NCBI RefSeq assembly: GCF_003075095.1
Contig: NZ_QCZF01000007.1
Location: 62,001 to 126,000 of the forward strand
DNA: 64,000 bases
DNA from: Blastococcus litoris
GTDB taxonomy: Bacteria > Actinomycetota > Actinomycetes > Mycobacteriales > Geodermatophilaceae
Direction: 5' to 3'
This document shows, one piece after another, positions 34,578-41,366 of the stretch. Within the stretch, counting starts at the first letter, position 1. The number at the start of each line of letters is the position of its first letter. The position numbers and the translations under genes were made by a program. Under the pieces are notes generated by a model, which was not told the origin of the DNA, did no database searches, and saw only the letters and a list, made by a program, of their open reading frames with translations.

Positions 34578-35524
34578 CAGTGGACCTCCGTCGTTCGCAC
34601 GGGCCCGGACCGCTGGATCCGGCTGTGGAGCGGGCGGCCGAGGACGTCCTCGGCGAGGCGGCCGGCGCGCAGCAGGGTCGGCAGGTCGATGCCGGTGGGC
34701 ACGTCCATCTGCGTCAGGGCGGCGACCAGGTCCTCGGTCACCACGTTGCCGCTCTCGCCGACGTCTCCCTGGTCGACAGCGGACGGTTCGCCCCCGACGC
34801 CCCCGAGGCTGGCGTCGACGGTGCGTACCCCCGCTTCGATCGCGGCGAGGGTGTTGGCGATGCCGACTCCGCGGTTGTCGTGGAAGTGGGCGACGAAGTC
34901 GACGTCCGGCCACTGCGTCACCGCGTCGGTGAACAGACGGCGGACCCCACGCGGGTCGGCCATGCCGGTGGTGTCGCCGAACATGATCGACCGGACCCCG
35001 AGGCCGTGCGCCCAGTCCACGAGCCCGAACACGGTGTCCGGCTCGACCCGGCCCTGGATGGGACACCCCCACGCGGTCGCCACACCGATCAGCGGGTCGA
35101 TCCCGGCCGTCCCGAGCGTGTCCACCATGGCGGCCACCTGCTCCTTGTGAGCAGCGTGATCGCGGCGCAGGTTGGCCACGTTGTGCGGTTCGCTCGCCGA
35201 GAACGGGATGCCGCAGCGGTCGATCCGCCGGATGCCGCGGTGCGCCTCGACCACGCGGGAGGCGCCGCGCACGTTCACCGTGAGCACCCGGATGCGGAAG
35301 GACTCGTCGATCCCTGCCAGCACCTGCTCGGCGTCGGCGAACTGCGGCACCACCGACGCGGGGACGAAGGACGCCGCGTCGATCTCGCCCACTCCGCTGG
35401 ATGCCGCCGCGGTGATGACGCTCAGCTTCGCGGACGTCGAGAGGGTCTCGGGCCAGCCCTGGATGCCGTCGCGAGCCCAGGCCTCGCAGACCGAGACGGG
35501 ATCGTGCGTCTCGACGGCGGTCAC
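34577..35524 (-). CDS. HMG-CoA lyase-like protein lacking the signature cysteine
   Basis: 315 residues of the HMGL/DRE-TIM family. RDGIQ near the N-terminus and HFHDN (213-217) are the metal-site motifs. The signature loop, which in HMG-CoA lyases reads GGCPYA, is GGEPSA here (244-249), followed by a conserved GNVVTEDLV. The mobile catalytic Cys is therefore replaced, probably by Glu246. It may cleave or condense a related substrate, or be inactive as a classical lyase. GTGA overlap with the cyclase gene. Confidence 0.82.
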   Translation of the reverse strand: MTAVETHDPVSVCEAWARDGIQGWPETLSTSAKLSVITAAASSGVGEIDAASFVPASVVPQFADAEQVLAGIDESFRIRVLTVNVRGASRVVEAHRGIRRIDRCGIPFSASEPHNVANLRRDHAAHKEQVAAMVDTLGTAGIDPLIGVATAWGCPIQGRVEPDTVFGLVDWAHGLGVRSIMFGDTTGMADPRGVRRLFTDAVTQWPDVDFVAHFHDNRGVGIANTLAAIEAGVRTVDASLGGVGGEPSAVDQGDVGESGNVVTEDLVAALTQMDVPTGIDLPTLLRAGRLAEDVLGRPLHSRIQRSGPVRTTEVH

Positions 35525-36423
35525 AGGACCGCCACCGGGTTCACCGGGCTCGCCACGCCTCCGACGAGGCGGAGCGGTGCCACCACGAGCAGGAAGTCGG
35601 TCCGACCGGTCGCGGCCAGCTCCTCGAGGTCCATGAGCTCCAGGAGGTGCACCCCCCGGTTCCGGATCAGGGCGACGTGCATGGGTGCGGCGTCAGCGGG
35701 GTCGGGGGAGGGGCCCGCCTCGACCGCGATGTTGTCCGCCCCGACGAGGGCGAAGCCCTGCTCGTCGATCCAGGCCGCGCACGACGGGTCGAGGCCGGCC
35801 CACGTCAGTGCGCTCGCGGTGCCGGCACGCCACCGGGCGAGCCAGCCGGTCCGGACGAGCAGGGCGTCGCCCGGCTCGGGCGTGAGCCCGGCCTGGTCGA
35901 GCGCCCCCTGCAGGTCGTCGGCGGTCAGCCGGTGGTCATCGGTGTCCGCGGGACCGTGCGGCGGTCCCGCGTCCACGAACAGGGCGCGGGTGACGATCGG
36001 GCCGGCCTTGTCGATGCCGCATCGTGCCGCGCCGCGACTGGTCACCTCGTCAGCGGAGAAGCCGTTCCACATCCGGTGGTCGGCCCACACGTGGGCCAGG
36101 GCGTCGAGGTGGGTGGTGGCGCCGGTGGGCAGCACCAGGGTGTCGTCGGCGAAGCCGAAGCCCCGCTCGCTCAGGCCGGCCGCGTAGTCACCGCCGTCCC
36201 GGACCATGAAGTGCTGGAGTGCAGGGCGGCGGTCGGCACCGGGGCCCTGTCCCGAACGCAGGGGAAGGCCGAGGGAGACGGGCGTCCCGGCCCGCACGCT
36301 GGCCAGACCGCGGAGCGTCGCCTCCGGGGTGACCCGGTTCAGGGCTCCGCGCTCGTCGTCGTCCCCCCAGCGGCCCCAGTTCGACGCCAGGACGTCCGAT
36401 GTCCCGGCCGCCTCCGCGCTCAC
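35521..36423 (-). CDS. Cyclase family (kynurenine formamidase-like) metal hydrolase
   Basis: 300 residues. The metal motif of this family appears as TGATTHLDALAHVW (family form HxGTHxDxPxH, first residues altered). N-terminal NWGRWGDDDERGALN is typical of the cyclase group. Known members hydrolyse formylkynurenine, isatin or cyclic esters and imides. In a CoA-thioester operon together with a Baeyer-Villiger-type enzyme, hydrolysis of a lactone or cyclic diketone is a reasonable guess. Confidence 0.83.
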   Translation of the reverse strand: MSAEAAGTSDVLASNWGRWGDDDERGALNRVTPEATLRGLASVRAGTPVSLGLPLRSGQGPGADRRPALQHFMVRDGGDYAAGLSERGFGFADDTLVLPTGATTHLDALAHVWADHRMWNGFSADEVTSRGAARCGIDKAGPIVTRALFVDAGPPHGPADTDDHRLTADDLQGALDQAGLTPEPGDALLVRTGWLARWRAGTASALTWAGLDPSCAAWIDEQGFALVGADNIAVEAGPSPDPADAAPMHVALIRNRGVHLLELMDLEELAATGRTDFLLVVAPLRLVGGVASPVNPVAVL

Positions 36424-37208
36424 CGGGTCCGCCAGGCCGGGAGGCGCTTCTCCGCGAAGGCCGCCGTGCCCTCTCGGGCGTCGGCGACCCCGAGGTTGAC
36501 CGTCAGCGCGGCCTGCAGCATCTGCAGGCGCGTGTCGACGTCCCCGTTCACAGCCGTGTAGAACGCCGTGCGGCCGAGGGCCACGGCCTGGGGGGAGGCG
36601 TGGCGCAGTTCGTCGGCCAGGGCGTCGACGGCCTTGTCGAGCTCGTCGTGCGGGACCACGTCCGAGACGAAGCCTAGCCGGGCTCCCTCAGGCGCGCTGA
36701 TGCGCCGAGCGGTGAGCATGAGGCCGAGTGCCTGCTTCGGCGGCATCCAGTGCAGCAGCGGCACCGTGATCATGTAAGGCCAGAGCCCGACGTGGACCTC
36801 CGGCACCCCGAACTGGGCGCGGTCGCTCGCGACCACGAAGTCGCAGGCGAGGGCCAGGCCGAAGCCACCGGCGAGTGCGAAGCCCTGCACCCTGGCGATG
36901 GTGGGCTTGCCGAGCGCCCACAGGTCCCCGAACAGCTGCGCCAGCATCCCACGGTCCTGGTGTGCCCGGAGCGCGTCTCCCTGGGCAGCCATCTCGCGGA
37001 GGTCCCCGCCGGCGCAGAAGGCCTTGTCGCCGGCGCCCTCGAGGACGAGGACGCGGGCGGTGTCGTCGCGGGCAACGGCGGCCACCCCCTCGCGCAGGCC
37101 GGTGAAGACCGACGCGCTGAGGGCGTTGCGCTGCTCCGGTCGGTTGATCCGCAACCGGGCGACGCCGTCGGCGACGTCCAGCAGGACGTCGTCACTGCTC
37201 GCAGTCAT
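36420..37208 (-). CDS. Enoyl-CoA hydratase/isomerase family protein (second copy, operon first gene)
   Basis: 262 residues of crotonase fold: RPEQRNALS, AFCAGGDLREM (oxyanion hole) and VQGFALAGGFGLALACDF. At the catalytic segment PEVHVGLWP one of the two usual Glu is present. It differs from the other copy in the operon, so the two probably act on different intermediates. The ATG at 37208 has AGAGG upstream. First gene of an eight-gene operon in which every junction overlaps by 1-4 bases. Confidence 0.88.
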   Translation of the reverse strand: MTASSDDVLLDVADGVARLRINRPEQRNALSASVFTGLREGVAAVARDDTARVLVLEGAGDKAFCAGGDLREMAAQGDALRAHQDRGMLAQLFGDLWALGKPTIARVQGFALAGGFGLALACDFVVASDRAQFGVPEVHVGLWPYMITVPLLHWMPPKQALGLMLTARRISAPEGARLGFVSDVVPHDELDKAVDALADELRHASPQAVALGRTAFYTAVNGDVDTRLQMLQAALTVNLGVADAREGTAAFAEKRLPAWRTR

Positions 37209-37260
37209 GACCTCTGCCCTTCTCGGCCGCTCGTCGACGGGCGCCGCGGTTGAAGGGGAA

Positions 37261-37289
37261 AAGCTATCAACGTCGGTGTTGACAGTCAA
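37261..37289 (-). promoter_or_regulatory. Promoter of the eight-gene catabolic operon
   Basis: Minus strand: -35 TTGACT (37289-37284), a 17-bp spacer (37283-37267) and -10 TAGCTT (37266-37261). The spacer contains operator g almost exactly, so bound repressor would lie between -35 and -10. Confidence 0.72.
37267..37282. promoter_or_regulatory. Operator g, TCAAC-N6-GTTGA
   Basis: Arms TCAAC and GTTGA, spacer GTCGGT. It lies between the repressor gene and the catabolic operon. For the repressor it precedes TATAGT (37295-37300), suggesting autoregulation. A further half-site TCAAC follows at 37286. Confidence 0.8.
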
Positions 37290-37327
37290 CGCCCTATAGT
37301 TTGGACTCACAGCGTGAAGGGGTGCTC

Positions 37328-37993
37328 ATGAGTTCGATCGGCTCGCGCCGCGCGGCCGCTGCGGCGGCCGCCGCAGACAGCCCGGCGTACCAGGAGCGGC
37401 GGGACGCGATCCGGGCAGCCGCCGGTCGCGTCTTCCACCGTCAGGGGTTCGCGGCCACCAAGCTGACCGACGTCGCAGAGGAAGCCGGGATGGACCGGGC
37501 CTCCCTCTACTACTACGTGGGCTCCAAGGAGCAGTTGTTCCGCGAGGTCGTCGCCGACGCGGCGTCGGCCAACATCGTCGACGCCGAGCGGATCGCCCAG
37601 TCGGAGGCGCCTGCCCGGGAGAAGCTGACGCTCCTGATCGGCTCGCTGATGACCTCGTTCGAGCGGCACTTCCCCTATCTGTACGTGCTGGTGCAGGAGG
37701 ACTTCCAGAAGCTGAACCACCACGCCGACCAGCCCGACAGCGAGTGGATGGCCGTCCTGCGGGACTGGAACGACCGGTACGTGAACGCGGTGAAGTCGGT
37801 GATCTCCCAGGGGTTGCGCTCGGGGGAGCTACGCAGCTCGTTGCCCGCAGGGATCATCGCGAATGCGCTCATCGGGATGATGGATTCCTCGCACGTGTGG
37901 TTCCGTCCCAACGGCATGATGGACGCAGCCGAGATCGGCGCCGGGATGGCGGACATGCTGCTGGACGGCCTGGCCGGCTCGCCACCCAGCTGA
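37328..37993 (+). CDS. TetR-family transcriptional repressor of the island regulon
   Basis: 221 residues. After an Ala-rich start, the helix-turn-helix spans about residues 25-70 (RVFHRQGFAATKLTDVAEE, then MDRASLYYYVGSKEQLF). The C-terminal part is the ligand domain, similar to TetR proteins that sense acyl-CoA or hydrophobic compounds. GAAGGGG precedes the ATG at 37328. It is divergent from the operon it flanks. The eight palindromes of the segment are its probable targets, and an acyl-CoA pathway intermediate its probable inducer; both are inferences. Confidence 0.9.
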   Translation: MSSIGSRRAAAAAAAADSPAYQERRDAIRAAAGRVFHRQGFAATKLTDVAEEAGMDRASLYYYVGSKEQLFREVVADAASANIVDAERIAQSEAPAREKLTLLIGSLMTSFERHFPYLYVLVQEDFQKLNHHADQPDSEWMAVLRDWNDRYVNAVKSVISQGLRSGELRSSLPAGIIANALIGMMDSSHVWFRPNGMMDAAEIGAGMADMLLDGLAGSPPS

Positions 37994-38118
37994 GTCTCCT
38001 CGTCGTCGGTGGTTGTTCCGAGACGCGGTGCGCCTCGTCGCCGAAGTGGCTCCGTTGAGCCGAGGTCCGTCCGTCAGCGGCCCGCTGCGCCAATCCAGGA
38101 CGCTCGGCGACCAGCTCA

Positions 38119-38134
38119 TCAACAGGGATGTTGA
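38119..38134. promoter_or_regulatory. Operator h, TCAAC-N6-GTTGA, without an obvious gene
   Basis: Perfect arms with spacer AGGGAT and extended TTGACAA on one side. It lies 22 bp from the right attachment repeat. The TetR and LuxR genes on either side both have their 3' ends toward it, so no recognised gene is placed to be controlled by it. Confidence 0.7.
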
Positions 38135-38156
38135 CAACCGGCTCTTCTTCAGGCTC

Positions 38157-38193
38157 GACAGTTCCCGGCGTACAGGCCGACTCGTCCGTCGCC
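38157..38193 (+). repeat. Putative attachment site, right (rnpB 3'-end remnant)
   Basis: Same orientation and 35 of 37 bases as 16701-16737, with 30 identical in a row (38164-38193). No other part of RNase P RNA is found beside it, so it is a fragment rather than a second gene. Confidence 0.8.
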
Positions 38194-38238
38194 TCGCCGG
38201 GACCACGACCCACGTGGTCGGCGGAGGCGTCGGGTCGA

Positions 38239-40914
38239 TCAGAGGATCCCGAGCCGGCGAGCCCGGCGGACCGCTTCGCTGCGCCGGGTGGCCCCGAGCT
38301 TGCGCAGGATGCTCCGGATGTGGGTCCGCACGGTGTTGACGGAGACGAACATCGCTGCGGCGATCTCCGCGGTCGAGAGCATGTCCGCGAGGTGCCGGAG
38401 GACCTCGGCCTCGCGCGGGCTGAGCTCACCGATGACCACGGGTCCGAGGACGGGATCGGAGGTGACGCAGGACCCGGCATCCGGTCGTCGCGGGAGGGGA
38501 ACAGCGAGTGGAGGCGGCGCGGTCGGGCTCAGCCAGGCGCCGGCGGCCGCGAGCCGTGGGTCGGAGCGCAGCAGGGGACGCAGCTGCGGTGACGCATCGA
38601 GGAAGGGCCGGCGCAGGCGCTCGGGCGCCGCGAGGCGCAGTGCCCGCTCGAGGGTGGCCACGGCCTCGGCCGTGTCGCCGGCCTCAGCGTGCCGGCAGGC
38701 CCGGACGACGGCGCTCTCGACGGCGAGCACCGGCGTCGACCGTCCGTCCGGGATGGTCGACGACCCGCGCGGGCCCCCGCCGAGGCCGATCGTGCCGGCG
38801 GTGGCGCGCAGCAGCGCTGCGCGGACCGACGCGGCCGGCAGGCCGTCGAGCAGCTGCCGGAAGCCGGCGCCGTCCCGGCGGGCGAGGCGGATCCGCGCGG
38901 CCTCGACGACGACCTGCTCCCGTAGCCAGCGGGGGAGCGGGGGACGTTCGAGGACCGGCCGCAGGACTCGTTCGGCGGAATCGAGATCTCCCTGCGCCCG
39001 ACGCAGCCGGCTGTGGAGCACGGCCTGGACCGCCCCGCTGACGAGATGGTCGGTCGGACGGTGCTCGGCGCGGCCGAGCCAGCGACGGGCGCTGCCCAGC
39101 TCGTGGCGCTCCAGGTGCGTCCACGCGGCCGCAGCGGCCGCGGTGCTCGTCCGCCGGGTCTCGGGGAGCCGGTGCTGCTGGGCGAGCGCCTCGTGCTCGT
39201 CCACGAGGGCCGTGGCGTGCCCCAGCCGTCCGGCGAGCGCTTCCAGCAGCGCCAGGTCGCCGAGGCACCGCGCGTGCAACCGGGCGCCGACATCCGTCGC
39301 CCTGAGGAGGCCCAGCGCACGGACCACCGCGTCGTGGAGGGTGTCGTCCGAGGCGTCCGTGCGCAACAACGCCGCGGATCCGGCGCCGGCGAGGACAGCT
39401 CTCAGCGCGGCTCGTCGCGACTCCGGCACCGTGCGCAGACCGAGCAGGAGCGTCTCGGCGGCGTCGGCCGCGGCCCTGACGTCGTCGTCGGCCGGACCGG
39501 CCGCCAGAGCGGACGCACACGTCACGGCGGCGGCCACGCGCAGCGCGTCACGGCTCCCGGCGTCGGCGGCGGCCGCCGCCGCGCGGGTCAGGTCCGCCGC
39601 CACCGGCGACGCCCCCTCGCCGAGCGCCGCCGCGGCGCGCAGCACGGCCGCGTCGGCGCTGCATGCCTGGCTCGGGAGCGGATCGGTCGCGGCTCCGTCG
39701 GCCAGCAGACGGGTCACGGCCAGGTCGTCGACGAGCAGGCGGGCGGTCAGTTCGTCGTCCCGTGCCGCCTGCGCGTGCCCGACCGCCCGCGGCATGTCTC
39801 CGGCAGCGGCGAACCAGTCGGCGCAGACGCGGTGGAGTGCGGCGAAGGCGCCAGGGTGCTCGTAGGCCAGCTGGGCCTGCAGCAGCTCGCGGAACAGGGC
39901 GTGGATGCGGAATCCGCCGGGGGCGTCGGCGGCACGCTCCACGAAGGCGTTCGCGGTCGCCAGCGACGCCAGCATCCGGAGGCTGTCGGGTCGCCCGGTG
40001 AGCCGCTGCAGCAGCTCGGGCCACAGCTGCTCCGTCACGCTGATCCGCAGCAGGAAGCGGCGCACGGGGGCAGGTTGCCGGGCCAGCACCTCGGCGGAGA
40101 GGTACTGGGCGACACTGCCGTCGTCGGCCGTCAGGGCGGCGACCAGCTCCTCGGGCGGGACGCCGCGCGTGAGCTGGGCGGTGGCCAGCCGCAGCGCAGC
40201 CGCCCAGCCCTCGGTGGCCTCGCACAGCGCGGCTGCCACGTCGGCGGCGACCGGAGCGCCGAGAGCCGCGAACAGCGCGCCTGCCTCCTCTGCGGTGAAC
40301 GCCAGCTGATCGGTGCGGATCTCGGTGAGGACGTCGTCGAGGCGGTAGCGGTGCAGCGGCAACCGCGGGTCGGCGCGCGCGCACAGCACCATCCGCAGCC
40401 GCGTCCCCGCGTGGTGGACGAGCCGGTCGAGCGCGTCCAGGAGGTCGTGGCGGGTCAGGCAGTCGGCGTCGTCGAGGATCAGCACGGTCGGCGCGGGCAG
40501 CGCGAGCACGGCCGCGGCAAGCTCGGTGGCAGCCTCCGGCGCCGGCCCACCCCGTTCGGGCAGCCTCACCCCGGCGCGCCGCACCGACGCGGTGACCAGG
40601 GTCCAGAAGACCGTCGGGGCGTCGTCGGCGTCATCCAGGGACACCCACGCCACGTGCTGCACGTCATGCTGCGTCTGCAGCCAGGAAGCGGCGACCACCG
40701 TCTTACCCGCGCCCGCGGGCCCGCTGAGCAACGTCACCGGTGTCGTGGCCACGGCGCGGGAGAGCGCGGTCAGCAGCCGCGGGCGCGGTACCGGGGAGAA
40801 CCCCAGCGGCGGTGGCGCCAACTTGCACTCCGGCACGTCGATGTCGAAGCCACGTGACGAGCGGAGGGCCACGGACCGGCTCTCGTCGTCGAGAGCCGTG
40901 AGCACTTCGGACAT
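38239..40914 (-). CDS. Large ATP-binding LuxR-family regulator (LAL/MalT-like)
   Basis: 891 residues. Walker A GPAGAGKT is at 65-72 and a Walker B-like VLILDDADCL follows near residue 145. Next is a long helical repeat region (TPR-like, Ala/Arg-rich), and a LuxR HTH ends the protein (LSPREAEVLRHLADML, NTVRTHIRSILRKLGA). LAL proteins are ATP-dependent activators, often of transport or secondary-metabolite genes. Its 3' end is 45 bp outside the right island repeat. The target is unknown. Confidence 0.92.
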   Translation of the reverse strand: MSEVLTALDDESRSVALRSSRGFDIDVPECKLAPPPLGFSPVPRPRLLTALSRAVATTPVTLLSGPAGAGKTVVAASWLQTQHDVQHVAWVSLDDADDAPTVFWTLVTASVRRAGVRLPERGGPAPEAATELAAAVLALPAPTVLILDDADCLTRHDLLDALDRLVHHAGTRLRMVLCARADPRLPLHRYRLDDVLTEIRTDQLAFTAEEAGALFAALGAPVAADVAAALCEATEGWAAALRLATAQLTRGVPPEELVAALTADDGSVAQYLSAEVLARQPAPVRRFLLRISVTEQLWPELLQRLTGRPDSLRMLASLATANAFVERAADAPGGFRIHALFRELLQAQLAYEHPGAFAALHRVCADWFAAAGDMPRAVGHAQAARDDELTARLLVDDLAVTRLLADGAATDPLPSQACSADAAVLRAAAALGEGASPVAADLTRAAAAAADAGSRDALRVAAAVTCASALAAGPADDDVRAAADAAETLLLGLRTVPESRRAALRAVLAGAGSAALLRTDASDDTLHDAVVRALGLLRATDVGARLHARCLGDLALLEALAGRLGHATALVDEHEALAQQHRLPETRRTSTAAAAAAWTHLERHELGSARRWLGRAEHRPTDHLVSGAVQAVLHSRLRRAQGDLDSAERVLRPVLERPPLPRWLREQVVVEAARIRLARRDGAGFRQLLDGLPAASVRAALLRATAGTIGLGGGPRGSSTIPDGRSTPVLAVESAVVRACRHAEAGDTAEAVATLERALRLAAPERLRRPFLDASPQLRPLLRSDPRLAAAGAWLSPTAPPPLAVPLPRRPDAGSCVTSDPVLGPVVIGELSPREAEVLRHLADMLSTAEIAAAMFVSVNTVRTHIRSILRKLGATRRSEAVRRARRLGIL

Positions 40915-41035
40915 CAGGGTCCTTCCTGCCTCGTCCGCAGCGGAGCCGCGGGCTCTGAGGGCGACCTCGTGGTGGTGGGGGACGAGCCGGTCGAAGGCGG
41001 TGCGAGGGGGACGGGGTGGGGTGGTCCGGCTCCCG

Positions 41036-41275
41036 TCACACCAGGCCCCGCGCCCGGGCGCGCGCCACCACCTGATCGCGGGCGGGCGCTCCGAGCAGGT
41101 CCTGCAGCCGGCGGATGCGGGTGCGGACGGTGTTGGTCGAGATGGACATCGCTGCGGCGATACCGGCGGTGGACCGTCCCTCGGCGAGGTGGCGCAGCGC
41201 CTCGAGGTCCCGCGCGGTCAACCGCGTCCGAGGGGGGCGATCGTCCGTCGTCTCCGTGGGCGGGGGTCTTGCCAT
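41036..41275 (-). CDS. Solo LuxR-type HTH protein
   Basis: 79 residues, almost all of it a LuxR HTH (TARDLEALRHLAEGRS, then NTVRTRIRRLQDLLGA). It resembles the C-terminus of the neighbouring 891-residue regulator in the same positions, so it could be a duplicated DNA-binding domain. It has no receiver or ligand domain. On the same strand, about 120 bp before the large regulator's start; they may form an operon. Confidence 0.72.
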   Translation of the reverse strand: MARPPPTETTDDRPPRTRLTARDLEALRHLAEGRSTAGIAAAMSISTNTVRTRIRRLQDLLGAPARDQVVARARARGLV

Positions 41276-41366
41276 GGTGGATCTCCCTCCCGGCGCCGAG
41301 TCACCGCCACGCTAGGAGGGGAAAAATCCGCCCGCTTCCCGATCTCGGACGGTTCACTTGCGCACG

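Larger units (their letters stand above)
16701..38193. mobile_element. Putative genomic island inserted at the 3' end of rnpB
   Basis: A 21.46-kb segment bounded by direct repeats of the rnpB 3' end. It encodes one catabolic/transport regulon and its own TetR repressor. All eight copies of the TCAAC-N6-GTTGA palindrome I found lie inside it. No integrase, excisionase, transposase or conjugation gene is recognised, so it is either decayed, mobilised in trans, or was deposited with a recombinase later lost. Island status is inferred from the repeat and gene content, not from composition statistics. Confidence 0.65.
37994..38238. other. Island right end
   Basis: 245 bp after the repressor gene. 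It contains operator h (38119-38134) and the right rnpB-derived repeat (38157-38193). No protein is recognised. The flanking LuxR gene ends at 38239 on the other strand. Confidence 0.5.

Noticed and set aside
37279-37300. TTGACA with TATAGT as the tetR promoter
   Set aside because: The spacer is only 10 bp, too short for a sigma-70-type promoter; the -35 must be weaker and further upstream.
38128-38592. ORF crossing the right repeat as a gene controlled by operator h
   Set aside because: Low-complexity translation, antisense to the LuxR gene, no ribosome site.
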